From the IMG/VR virus record IMGVR_UViG_3300047510_001893, positions 1 through 40,698 of that record: DNA of 40,698 nt. One strand, 5' to 3'. Origin of the DNA: a virus. Below the pieces are notes generated by a model. The model was not told the origin of the DNA and ran no database searches. It worked only from the letters and a program-made list of their open reading frames with translations. This document shows positions 8,518-15,597 of this stretch, one piece after another; the stretch's first letter is position 1, and each line of letters starts with the position of its first letter. A program made the translations under genes and the position numbers.

Positions 8518-9237
8518 ATGGCTTTACCTAAAATTGATGTGCCAATTCATACGATAGATTTACCTTTAACTAAAAAGAAAATTCGTTATCGTCCGTTTTT
8601 AGTAAAAGAAGAAAAGATTCTTCTTATGGCAATGGAATCGCAAGATGAGAATACAATTTTTGATTCAATAAAACAAATAGTAAATAACTGTTCGTTAGAT
8701 GAATTAGATGTTGATGATTTGCCAATAACAGATTTAGAATATTTCTTTTTACATCTAAGAGCTAGATCGGTTAGTGAAGTTGTTGATTTACAATATAAGT
8801 GCAACAACAAAATTAAAGAACAAGATTGTGGTAACATTGTAAAAGTTAAAGTAAACATATTAGAAATAAAACCAGAGTTTCAAAAAGACCATAGTACGAA
8901 AATACAAATAACAGATGAACTTGGTTTAATTATGAAGTATCCAAGTTTAAAAGTTATTCAAAACATAAAATCTGAAAATGAAGTAGATAGACTCATGGAA
9001 ATTATTTTGAAATGTATAGATGCAATCTATGATAAGAACTCAATGTATTATACTAAAGATGTGAGTGAAGAAGAATTGAAAGATTTTGTTGAAGGTCTAA
9101 CGCAACAACAATTTGTAAAGATACAGAAGTTTTTTGAGTCTGTTCCCAAGATGAAAAAGAATTTAAGCTTCAAATGTAATAAATGTGGATATGAAGATAC
9201 TGTTCTCGTAGAAGGTATACAAAATTTTTTCGAATAA
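8518..9237 (+). CDS. 26: Baseplate hub / chaperone protein gp26
   Basis: A 239-residue protein of the T4 gp26 family (T4_baseplate): ALPKIDVPIHTIDLPLTKKKIRYRPFLVKEEKILLMA at the start, SLDELDVDDLPITDLEYFFLHLRARSV in the middle, and a C-terminal Cys pair. Cys95, Cys104, Cys220 and Cys223 could form one zinc site. T4 gp26 is 208 residues and acts in hub assembly. GGAG precedes the ATG by 7 bases. The last codons contain the slippery run A AAT TTT (9222-9228), seven bases before the stop, which would lead into the downstream frame at 9222-9428. Confidence 0.85.
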   Translation: MALPKIDVPIHTIDLPLTKKKIRYRPFLVKEEKILLMAMESQDENTIFDSIKQIVNNCSLDELDVDDLPITDLEYFFLHLRARSVSEVVDLQYKCNNKIKEQDCGNIVKVKVNILEIKPEFQKDHSTKIQITDELGLIMKYPSLKVIQNIKSENEVDRLMEIILKCIDAIYDKNSMYYTKDVSEEELKDFVEGLTQQQFVKIQKFFESVPKMKKNLSFKCNKCGYEDTVLVEGIQNFFE

Positions 9238-9428
9238 CTTTTTGTCATGATAATTTAAAAAACCACTATGAAACTAACTTCGCACTCATGCAACATCACA
9301 AGTATAGTTTGGCAGAATTGGATAATTTGCTGCCGTGGGAAAAATCAATTTATATAACACTACTGATGAATCACATTGAAGAAGAAAATGAAAAGATCAA
9401 ACAACTAAACGCTAATAAAAAGAGATAA
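9222..9428 (+). CDS. Likely -1 frameshift extension of gp26 (tail-assembly-chaperone-like)
   Basis: The frame -1 to gp26 stays open from the slippery heptamer to a TAA at 9426. It encodes about 68 residues: RITFCHDNLKNHYETNFAL, then MQHHKYSLAELDNLLPWEKS and an acidic helix. The SLAELDNLLPWE phrase looks like the C-terminal part of phage tail assembly chaperones. There is no ATG before 9288, and no Shine-Dalgarno in front of that one, so separate initiation is poorly supported. A -1 slip on A AAT TTT would make a fusion of about 303 residues. Alternative: a free 46-residue protein from ATG 9288. Confidence 0.6.
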   Translation, partial: KFFRITFCHDNLKNHYETNFALMQHHKYSLAELDNLLPWEKSIYITLLMNHIEEENEKIKQLNANKKR

Positions 9429-9431
9429 TAA

Positions 9432-11279
9432 ATGGCATTTGCAGACGTTATTAGAAAACAGAGAAGTGGTGGAAAGGGAGTCTTTGGTTCTCTCTCTAGT
9501 GCAGCAACAGAATCACTAAAAGAAAAAATGGATCCAAGAAATCTATTGGATCAAAAAGGTGTTCTGACTGCTCTGTTTCCAGGTCTAAAAAGTTATAAGA
9601 CTAAACAAGTAGAAAGAAGTAGTAGAAGAATAGCTACTGGTCCAAGTTTAGTTTCTGTAAATAATGACACTCTAAATGCCATGAATGAGAAGTTAGATTT
9701 TATTGGCAAAAATACAATGTCATTACCAATAATGATGCGTGACATTAATGTTATGCGTCAGAGTATGATTAAATTAGTTAAGTTACAAGGTGGGGAACAA
9801 AAAGATAGTGCTGATAAATTCTTTAAGACTTCTGCTGAACAAGAAAAACTGTATGAGAATACATTAAAATCGAAAAAGGGGTCTACCGCACCAACAAAAG
9901 TTGGTGGAGAAGTTAAGACAAGTTCTATGGGTAATCTTGCATTAATGGCAACAGTATTTTTAGGTGTTCTTGGTGCTTATTTTACAAGTCCAGAATTCAA
10001 AGAGAAAGTCGATAACTTAATTGGTGGTTTAGTCAAGTCTGTTTTTGGAGAAACAACTTTTTCTGATTTAGTAACTGGTGTTACTGCTGCTATTGGAGCT
10101 TTAGCAGTATTGAAATTAACATTTATGGCTTTTGATACATTTATGAAAGGTATGATGACTCGACTTGGTGCAAAAGTATTTGGTCCTGGAGCTCCAGTAC
10201 CAACACCAGGTGATGTTCCAGATGTTGATAAAGATAAAGACAAGTCAAAGGGTAAAGGAAAACCCAAATATGGAACTATACAAGATAGACCAAAAGGTAA
10301 TTTAGATAAAGCAAAAGAGCTTGCAAGTAAAGCTAGAGGCGCAATGAACGCTACTAATTTTGCAAGAATGGGCGCCCTTGGTCTTCTTGTTGGTGAAGCA
10401 TATATGTTATATAAATTGATTGAGAGTGATTCACATGAAACCCCAAGTCAAGCAGATGTAGAAGGGGGTGTTGATGGTGGTTGGACACCAGAACAGGGGT
10501 TTACTGCTGAAGGTGGTCCTGTTGACACAGATAAGATAAAGGGATTACCAAATGTTCCAAACTATGTTGATCCAAGTGGAGCTAAAGCAGAACAAAATAG
10601 ATTAAAAAATTACAAACCAACTCCAGTACAAAAAGATGGCGTGTCAATGTTAGAAAGAATAATGGATTCAGAAGGGATTACTGATCCAAATACTAGAGCA
10701 AGAATCATCGCTTTAGCAAAAATAGAATCAAGTTTAAATCCAAATGCAAAAGGCCCAATAATTCGTAGTGAGAAAAGTATGCACTTTGGAGATCAAGCAC
10801 ATGGTCTTCTTCAAATAATGCCTAAGACAGCAGAAGAAATGGGTTTCTCTAGATCAGATTTGCAAGACCCAGAAAAAGCAGCTTTGGCAGGTGTTAGATA
10901 CTTTATGAAAAATGTAAATAGATTTAGTGGCAATTTAGATGCTGCAACTGTCGCACATCATTCTGGTCCTGGTGGAGCCAAGAAATTTTTAGAAATGGGT
11001 GATTCTGGAACCACTGATGTAGCAACTGGTCTAAAAACATCTGATTATCTCACAAAAGTGACTGGTGCTCAAGTTGCCATGTCTGGTGGAGCTATTGGTT
11101 CTAGTGCAGTATCATTAGCAGATGCAAGAACAGAAATGGCAAGAACTATGCCACCAGTTGTTATCAATTCACCACAAACAGTAAACAACATGGGTCAATC
11201 TGGTTCAAGTAATATAGTTACTGCAAGTGTACTAGATGAAGAATTTTCTAGACTTCTTTTCGAAAGAGCAGTAATTTAA
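9432..11279 (+). CDS. Large tail/hub protein with lytic transglycosylase domain
   Basis: A 615-residue protein. The N-terminus is basic; two hydrophobic segments lie near residues 160-180 and 210-235 (MATVFLGVLGAYF; AIGALAVLKLTFMAFDTF); a Lys/Gly/Pro linker follows. Residues 415-540 form a family-1 lytic transglycosylase: IALAKIESSLNPNA with catalytic Glu432, GLLQIMPKTAEEMG (458-471) and AHHSGPGGA (about 508-516). The C-terminus (PPVVINSPQTVNN) resembles phage tape-measure or hub proteins. It is placed where T4-like phages carry gp29/hub genes. It probably cuts peptidoglycan during entry, replacing the lysozyme missing from gp5. Exact gp number uncertain. Confidence 0.75.
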   Translation: MAFADVIRKQRSGGKGVFGSLSSAATESLKEKMDPRNLLDQKGVLTALFPGLKSYKTKQVERSSRRIATGPSLVSVNNDTLNAMNEKLDFIGKNTMSLPIMMRDINVMRQSMIKLVKLQGGEQKDSADKFFKTSAEQEKLYENTLKSKKGSTAPTKVGGEVKTSSMGNLALMATVFLGVLGAYFTSPEFKEKVDNLIGGLVKSVFGETTFSDLVTGVTAAIGALAVLKLTFMAFDTFMKGMMTRLGAKVFGPGAPVPTPGDVPDVDKDKDKSKGKGKPKYGTIQDRPKGNLDKAKELASKARGAMNATNFARMGALGLLVGEAYMLYKLIESDSHETPSQADVEGGVDGGWTPEQGFTAEGGPVDTDKIKGLPNVPNYVDPSGAKAEQNRLKNYKPTPVQKDGVSMLERIMDSEGITDPNTRARIIALAKIESSLNPNAKGPIIRSEKSMHFGDQAHGLLQIMPKTAEEMGFSRSDLQDPEKAALAGVRYFMKNVNRFSGNLDAATVAHHSGPGGAKKFLEMGDSGTTDVATGLKTSDYLTKVTGAQVAMSGGAIGSSAVSLADARTEMARTMPPVVINSPQTVNNMGQSGSSNIVTASVLDEEFSRLLFERAVI

Positions 11280-11280
11280 A

Positions 11281-11305
11281 ATAAAAACCCCGCCGAAGCG
11301 GGGTT
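11281..11305 (-). terminator. Intrinsic terminator after gp32
   Basis: On the minus strand AACCCCGC-TTCG-GCGGGGTT forms an 8-bp stem with a UUCG tetraloop (11286-11305), followed by TTTTATTTT. The T run is on the minus-strand side only, so it ends the gp32 transcript; the convergent plus-strand operon reads the same hairpin without a U tract. It lies between two convergent genes. Confidence 0.88.
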
Positions 11306-11323
11306 GCATGGGAACGAATCTGT

Positions 11324-12214
11324 TTAATCAGACTCGGCAAGGGACTTGAAGTAATCCAAATCTTCATCATCTGCAATAGATGTTTTCTTATTCAGAATTT
11401 CTTCATCATCAAACTTTGTAACAATCTCATCGTCAGCCTTAGATTTGATTGGTGCAGCACCACCTTCAAAACCAAGAACTTTGTCTAAACGACCTTTGAG
11501 TTGATCATAAGACTTGAATTGTTTCTTCTCAGTAAACTCTTTGAGAGAGAATTCTGATTTCCAAAGTTTCTCAAGCTTCTCGTCATCACCATTGAAGAGT
11601 GCCTCTGCACTATCAAACTCTGACTTATCGTAATTGCGATAACCTTCTACATTACGAATCTTGAGTTTGAAGTTTGCACCTTCCCAGAAGTCAAACGGAT
11701 TGATTGGCTTCTCATCTTCGAATTCTGGGTTCATTGCCTCAGAAAGTTTATCGAAAATCTTCTTGCCAAACTTAAACAGTTTAACTTGACCTTCGTTTTC
11801 TGGATTCTTGGGATCAGAAACAACAAGAATATTTGCAATATAACTTAGTTTGCGTTTCTGTTTACGAGCAATATCTTTGTTTGCTTCAATACCAGAATTC
11901 CATAGAACGGAATTGTGTTCGCAAACAGGACATTTTTCATTTACTGTTGTGAGACAGTTATCAATCAACCAGCCACCAGGTCCTTGAAACCCGTGATTGA
12001 AGATTCGTACCCAGGGTAGAGCATCATCACCATCTGCTGCGGGTGCGGGGAGAAAACGAATGATAGCCATTCCGTTACCAGATTTATCTACTTCTGGTGT
12101 CCAGAACCTTGTATCGTCTTTGGAGTTTTCTGTTGATTGGGTTGTGGCTTCGATAGCCTTTGTGAGTTTCTCAAAAGAATTTTTATTTCGTTTGAGATTT
12201 GCAAAACTAGACAT
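11324..12214 (-). CDS. 32: Single-stranded DNA-binding protein gp32
   Basis: A 296-residue protein from MSSFANLKRNKNSFEKL, chosen because GAAAGGAAA stands 5 bases upstream; a reading from 12268 would add 18 residues across the leader repeats. Signature: basic N-terminus for cooperative binding, AIIRFLPAP, the zinc site HGF...C...CPVC (compare T4 H64, C77, C87, C90), then SYIANILVVSDPKNPENEGQVKLFKFGKKIFDK and WEGANFKLKIRNVEGYRNYDKSEF. It ends in an acidic tail (DDEDLDYFKSLAESD) that in T4 contacts gp59 and other replication proteins. Follows gp59 and gp33 as in T4. Confidence 0.97.
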   Translation of the reverse strand: MSSFANLKRNKNSFEKLTKAIEATTQSTENSKDDTRFWTPEVDKSGNGMAIIRFLPAPAADGDDALPWVRIFNHGFQGPGGWLIDNCLTTVNEKCPVCEHNSVLWNSGIEANKDIARKQKRKLSYIANILVVSDPKNPENEGQVKLFKFGKKIFDKLSEAMNPEFEDEKPINPFDFWEGANFKLKIRNVEGYRNYDKSEFDSAEALFNGDDEKLEKLWKSEFSLKEFTEKKQFKSYDQLKGRLDKVLGFEGGAAPIKSKADDEIVTKFDDEEILNKKTSIADDEDLDYFKSLAESD

Positions 12215-12227
12215 AGTATTTCCTTTC

Positions 12228-12253
12228 GTATAAACGGAGTATAAACGGTGTAT
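12228..12253 (-). repeat. Tandem direct repeat in the gp32 leader
   Basis: The plus strand reads GTATAAACGG at 12228-12237 and again at 12239-12248, followed by a partial third copy (TGTATTAAC). In the mRNA this gives CCGUUUAUAC twice, 14-40 bases before the gp32 start codon. T4 gp32 represses its own translation by binding an unstructured, AU-rich leader after nucleating at a folded element, so these repeats may be operator units. The regulatory role is inference. Confidence 0.5.
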
Positions 12254-12274
12254 TAACGACTTATCCACATAAAC

Positions 12275-12303
12275 ATTATATACTACTATTTAGTGGTTTA
12301 CAA
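12275..12303 (-). promoter_or_regulatory. Sigma70-like promoter for gp32
   Basis: Minus strand: TTGTAA (12303-12298), 17-base spacer, TATAAT (12280-12275). It starts inside the last codons of gp59 and would give a leader of about 55 bases ahead of gp32. The spacer contains CTAAATAG (12293-12286), a degenerate T4 late box, so the site might also be used late. The -35 is imperfect. Confidence 0.5.
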
Positions 12304-12907
12304 GCACTTTTCCATCAATTAATTTCTTGAGTATTAATTTGTACCGAGTTTTATCAAATTGTATAAACGGTGTATATTTCATTGCCTTTCTTTTAAAGAC
12401 AGGCCAACGAATCGTATCGTTTATCTTCTTATCCCACATCGGCAAAAAATTCATTAGTGAGTTCATTATACAGAAAGTCTCAATTTGTGTAACATTCTGT
12501 AAAGTCTTCACTAATAGTAATGGATACTCGCCATTTTCACTTTGCAAAATGTCATTCGGGTTGTCTACCATATCAAACAATTTATTACAATCGTTCTCAA
12601 AGGTATATGTCAAACTCTGAATGACTTTTTGCCTTTCTCTGTAAACAGTTTCAGACTGACCTTCAAGTAAATTACCTACCCAACAATTTTCATCATTGAC
12701 AAAATTGGCAACAAGAAAATTTATGAGTTCATCTTTACTCTGCAATCGTCGAGAAAGCTTATAGAAAAAGAATTTATCTTTTCTATTTTCAAAACTATCT
12801 ACAGAAACTTTACTTTTACCACCATACTTTAAAAAGTCATAAGACTCTTGCGTGAAATGCAATTTCATCGATTGATATAAACAAAAAGCTTCATATCCAG
12901 TTATCAT
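12290..12907 (-). CDS. 59: Helicase loader gp59
   Basis: A 205-residue, basic, helical protein (T4 gp59: 217). The start MITGYEAFCLYQSMKLHFTQESYDFLKYGGKSKVS and the phrases RKDKFFFYKLSRRLQSKDELINFLVANFV and CWVGNLLEGQSETVYRERQK match the gp59 family (compare T4 RRDKYFFQKLSEK, AWIGDI). It loads gp41 helicase onto gp32-coated forks. It sits between gp33 and gp32 and overlaps gp33 by four bases. Confidence 0.92.
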   Translation of the reverse strand: MITGYEAFCLYQSMKLHFTQESYDFLKYGGKSKVSVDSFENRKDKFFFYKLSRRLQSKDELINFLVANFVNDENCWVGNLLEGQSETVYRERQKVIQSLTYTFENDCNKLFDMVDNPNDILQSENGEYPLLLVKTLQNVTQIETFCIMNSLMNFLPMWDKKINDTIRWPVFKRKAMKYTPFIQFDKTRYKLILKKLIDGKVLVNH

Positions 12908-13128
12908 ATTGGCAATCTAGGTGTTTTCTCTTTAAGTAAGTTTTGTTCTTGTGCATCATTTTCAATCTTCTTTTTAAGATGACTATTTACTAACGATGCA
13001 GCAACTTCAATTTCTAATCCAGTCTCTTTACAATACTCGACTATTGCTTCAATGTAATTATAGTCGGTGTTTGACACCATACTATCAATTGCAAAGGCAA
13101 ATTTTTTCTGTTCTTCTTTAGTAGGCAT
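12904..13128 (-). CDS. 33: Late promoter co-activator gp33
   Basis: A 74-residue protein, shorter than T4 gp33 (112), in the T4 order 33-59-32. Pattern: YNYIEAIVEYCKETGLEIEVAASLVNSHLKKKIENDAQEQNLL, ending TPRLPI, which is how gp33 of marine T4-like phages ends. gp33 bridges RNA polymerase and the sliding clamp at late promoters; the window's exact TATAAATA boxes fit its presence. It overlaps the upstream gene by one base and gp59 by four. Confidence 0.8.
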   Translation of the reverse strand: MPTKEEQKKFAFAIDSMVSNTDYNYIEAIVEYCKETGLEIEVAASLVNSHLKKKIENDAQEQNLLKEKTPRLPI

Positions 13129-13676
13129 TATCGTTGACTAATCTTTATCTCTTCAAAACCAAATGGGCATTTTTCATCCCAGCACTTGTTTGTTTCCATA
13201 ACACTTTTGGGAAGATTACAAAGAGGACAATTATTCAAACTGTCTATACCAGTAATCATTGTGTTACCTGGCAGACTAAAATCAAAAGGTTCAATTTTGA
13301 TGTCTTGGAACGCTGTAATGATATCGTCTTGATGGGCGCCTGTCATATTAGACATGTTATCAAATTTAATATCATTTAAACTAATCTGAATAGTGTCATC
13401 GAACATAGACGGAGGGTTCTTAATTAGATCATCAGCCATTGATTTGAAAACACTAGATGAAGAAGTTTTATATTCTTCCTCTTCTTCCTCTTCATCATCA
13501 TCTGCTTCATATTGTGGTTGTACAATATCAAGATACCCATCAATTTCAAATTCAGAAGTGCCTTGAATAAACTGTTCTATTTTTGTTAGAACTTGATGAA
13601 TAGAATAAGCTGTAAATTCAATCGTATTCACAGTATCGTTATCTTCATTCTCACATTTAAATGTAAATTTTGCCAT
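13128..13676 (-). CDS. Hypothetical protein with C-terminal zinc ribbon
   Basis: A 182-residue acidic protein I do not recognise. Residues 1-50 look like a small alpha/beta unit; residues 55-70 are an unbroken Asp/Glu run (DDDEEEEEEE) followed by a Ser run; the C-terminus has four cysteines, CPLC and CWDEKC, likely binding zinc. No signal peptide or membrane segment. It starts the 33-59-32 gene run and shares one base with gp33, so a link to late transcription or replication is possible from context alone. Confidence 0.5.
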   Translation of the reverse strand: MAKFTFKCENEDNDTVNTIEFTAYSIHQVLTKIEQFIQGTSEFEIDGYLDIVQPQYEADDDEEEEEEEYKTSSSSVFKSMADDLIKNPPSMFDDTIQISLNDIKFDNMSNMTGAHQDDIITAFQDIKIEPFDFSLPGNTMITGIDSLNNCPLCNLPKSVMETNKCWDEKCPFGFEEIKISQR

Positions 13677-13692
13677 TTTATATTTCCTTTAA

Positions 13693-13929
13693 TTATTTTT
13701 TAGTTGATTCTACTACAATTTGTTTTGAACTTGCCGTATAAGTTATACAAAGAATATCTTGCGATACAGCATATGCACAACGAACTGAAAGTGGATCAAC
13801 TCCCTTTGCAACTGCCTTTTCAATGTTTGCAGACATTAAAACATTTTGATTGATGTAGTATGTTGTAATTGACAATATGAAAACAACAATCATTGTGGTA
13901 ATACAAATTAAAAAAAGATTATCAGCCAT
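13693..13929 (-). CDS. Small membrane protein
   Basis: A 78-residue protein with one clear N-terminal transmembrane helix (LFLICITTMIVVFILSITTYYI, residues 5-26) and a short soluble tail with two cysteines. Its start overlaps the stop of the wall hydrolase gene by one base, so the two are probably made together. That pairing raises the idea of a lysis accessory (holin- or pinholin-like), but nothing else in the sequence shows it. Confidence 0.5.
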   Translation of the reverse strand: MADNLFLICITTMIVVFILSITTYYINQNVLMSANIEKAVAKGVDPLSVRCAYAVSQDILCITYTASSKQIVVESTKK

Positions 13930-14474
13930 CAGGTATTCCTTTCGTTATAAAAAATGTGTCTGCCAATTGTTGTCACTCTTACCAAATGATTCCAATTAGG
14001 GTTCACATAGTCGGCATGGTAATACAAAGAACCTCTTGATGGGTCTTTCATCAATTCAAAGTTAGCATAGACATAAACTGCTAAATCACGAATCTCATTA
14101 TACTCTTTGTTGTTAGTAATTGTCAATATGTTATTGCGGTACAAGTAATTAGGTCTTGCCTCACAATACCAAGAAAATTGACAAAGGCGAGCATTTCTTT
14201 GTTCTACGACTTCACAGATTGTATTCGGAAAGTCTTTAGAAAAAACACGATTCAATGTAACAAAAGCTACAGCAACTTGTCCTTCTTTTGGTTCGCTTCT
14301 TGCCTCAAAGTAAATATTTTTGGCAAGACATTGAACTTCTTTTTGTGCAAACCTTGATAGATTATTGAAGTCTGTTGCTATTTCTACTTGTTGGTGTCTT
14401 AATGGTCTTAGAGTCTCAATAAAAAATATGGTTGCAAACATAAGTCCGAAAAGACTCAGAAGTAAACGATACAT
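13929..14474 (-). CDS. SleB-type cell wall hydrolase (candidate endolysin)
   Basis: A 181-residue protein. Residues 1-25 are a hydrophobic signal or signal-anchor. Residues 50-175 match the SleB/CwlJ hydrolase family (Hydrolase_2): CLAKNIYFEARSEPKEGQVAVAFVTLNRV with the catalytic Glu in the YFEARSE motif, then CQFSWYC and SLYYHADYVNPNW. These enzymes cut peptidoglycan glycan strands. The N-terminal anchor would allow host secretion, as in SAR endolysins. A terminator hairpin stands just upstream, so the gene may depend on read-through or on an unseen promoter. Confidence 0.8.
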   Translation of the reverse strand: MYRLLLSLFGLMFATIFFIETLRPLRHQQVEIATDFNNLSRFAQKEVQCLAKNIYFEARSEPKEGQVAVAFVTLNRVFSKDFPNTICEVVEQRNARLCQFSWYCEARPNYLYRNNILTITNNKEYNEIRDLAVYVYANFELMKDPSRGSLYYHADYVNPNWNHLVRVTTIGRHIFYNERNT

Positions 14475-14490
14475 TTGAATTCTCCTTGTT

Positions 14491-14513
14491 AAAAGAGAGG
14501 CCGAAGCCTCTCT
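14491..14513 (-). terminator. Intrinsic terminator between two minus-strand genes
   Basis: Minus strand AGAGAGGC-TTCG-GCCTCTCT forms an 8-bp stem with a UUCG loop, followed by a short TTT run. It lies between the 88-residue gene and the wall hydrolase gene, 20 bases before the hydrolase start. The short U tract suggests partial termination, allowing some read-through into the hydrolase. Confidence 0.7.
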
Positions 14514-14519
14514 AGTCCA

Positions 14520-14786
14520 TCAGGATTTTTTGGTTGATTTCTCTACTGAGATATTAGAGACGAAGGTATTCAAAGATTGTGCTTTGAGTATCACTTCTTG
14601 TTCTGATGGGTATGGTGGAAGTTCTGGCTGATTAGGAACAGATGTTCCTGCCAGTCTGGCATTTTCAGTTGAAACTTGCCAGTTATTGTGAGACACTTCT
14701 CGCTTTGCAAAATAGTCTTGTTCAAGCATATCTTTTGCAAGTTTTAATAACTCTAAGCGTATCTCAAATGGTGTCATATTAGACAT
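14520..14786 (-). CDS. Conserved small phage protein, unknown function
   Basis: An 88-residue protein starting MSNMTPFEIRLELLKLAKDMLEQDY, a pattern I recall from marine T4-like phages without a known role. The N-terminal half is helical; the middle is Pro-rich (NQPELPPYPSEQEV); the tail is Lys/Ser-rich. AAGGAGAAAA precedes the start. The 50-base gap upstream holds a small hairpin (CCAGA-UAAAU-UCUGG) and a degenerate late box (CTAAATAG). Confidence 0.6.
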   Translation of the reverse strand: MSNMTPFEIRLELLKLAKDMLEQDYFAKREVSHNNWQVSTENARLAGTSVPNQPELPPYPSEQEVILKAQSLNTFVSNISVEKSTKKS

Positions 14787-14836
14787 AGTTTTCTCCTTGT
14801 GTGTATGTGTGTACCAGAATTTATCTGGTTATCTAT

Positions 14837-15541
14837 TTAGTCCCACAAATTCCTGTAGTACTTACCAAACAGTCTTGTACCGTTATTGATTCGTTCATTG
14901 TACTTTTCGTAACCTTCACGATCAAACTCTGCGGTGTGATTTGGTCCCCTCTCAAAAGTATAAAGAGTTGGTTTACCATTCTCATCCCACTCGCAAGGTA
15001 CAGACTTCATATCATGTACACCAGTATGGAATTGTGCATCATAGTCATCGTTACACAACTGTTCAAATGCCCAAATCATTTCATCAAGCACCCATTCCCA
15101 TCGTGCATGAATATCACAATTGCCTTCTTTTGGTTCGTCTTCCTTATAGAAATCAAAAGTTCCTTGTGAATCATATTCTTCATGGGTAGTGTAACGAAGA
15201 TGTTCTGGTACATCTTCTAAATCTACCATAGGAGAACCATGCTTTGTCTTCTTCAACTGCTTGAGCATTGGCAGAATGATTGGAGACAATGTTTTGTCCA
15301 TGTTCCAAGTATCATAGTAATCAATCTTGACATACTCAATTCTTGGATGAACAAAATCAAGAATCTTTTGAAGCCCAACACAAATAGGATTCAGAAGATT
15401 GACAAACTTCTCATACTTGTTTTTTGGATCATCATCAAGATTGTATATAATGTCTTTGTCTTTTTCCCAAAAACAAATTTTGGTCAAAATTGTATATGGA
15501 GACAACCAATGATTACGATATTTGCTGATGTATACTTTCAC
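14837..15541 (-). CDS. Conserved phage protein, unknown function
   Basis: A 234-residue acidic, Trp/Tyr/Asp-rich soluble protein. Phrases such as WLSPYTIL, IEYVKIDYYDTWNMDKTLSPIILPMLKQLK, and WEWVLDEMIWAFEQLCNDDYD occur, from memory, in uncharacterised phage proteins of T4-like viruses. No catalytic motif or membrane segment is visible. It follows the tmRNA terminator. Confidence 0.6.
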   Translation of the reverse strand: MKVYISKYRNHWLSPYTILTKICFWEKDKDIIYNLDDDPKNKYEKFVNLLNPICVGLQKILDFVHPRIEYVKIDYYDTWNMDKTLSPIILPMLKQLKKTKHGSPMVDLEDVPEHLRYTTHEEYDSQGTFDFYKEDEPKEGNCDIHARWEWVLDEMIWAFEQLCNDDYDAQFHTGVHDMKSVPCEWDENGKPTLYTFERGPNHTAEFDREGYEKYNERINNGTRLFGKYYRNLWD

Positions 15542-15552
15542 AATGTTTTCCC

Positions 15553-15597
15553 ATAAAAAATAAGTGCCGACTGATTGGGTGATAAGGTACAGTCGGC
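15553..15597 (-). terminator. Terminator of the tmRNA gene
   Basis: Minus strand GCCGACTG (15597-15590), a 16-base loop, CAGTCGGC (15573-15566), then ACTTATTTTTTAT. The 8-bp GC-rich stem followed by the T run is a standard intrinsic terminator placed directly after the coding piece of the tmRNA. Confidence 0.82.

Noticed and set aside
12215-12268. 18-residue N-terminal extension of gp32
   Set aside because: It would translate the leader repeats; the ATG at 12214 has a strong ribosome site and gives the expected basic gp32 N-terminus.
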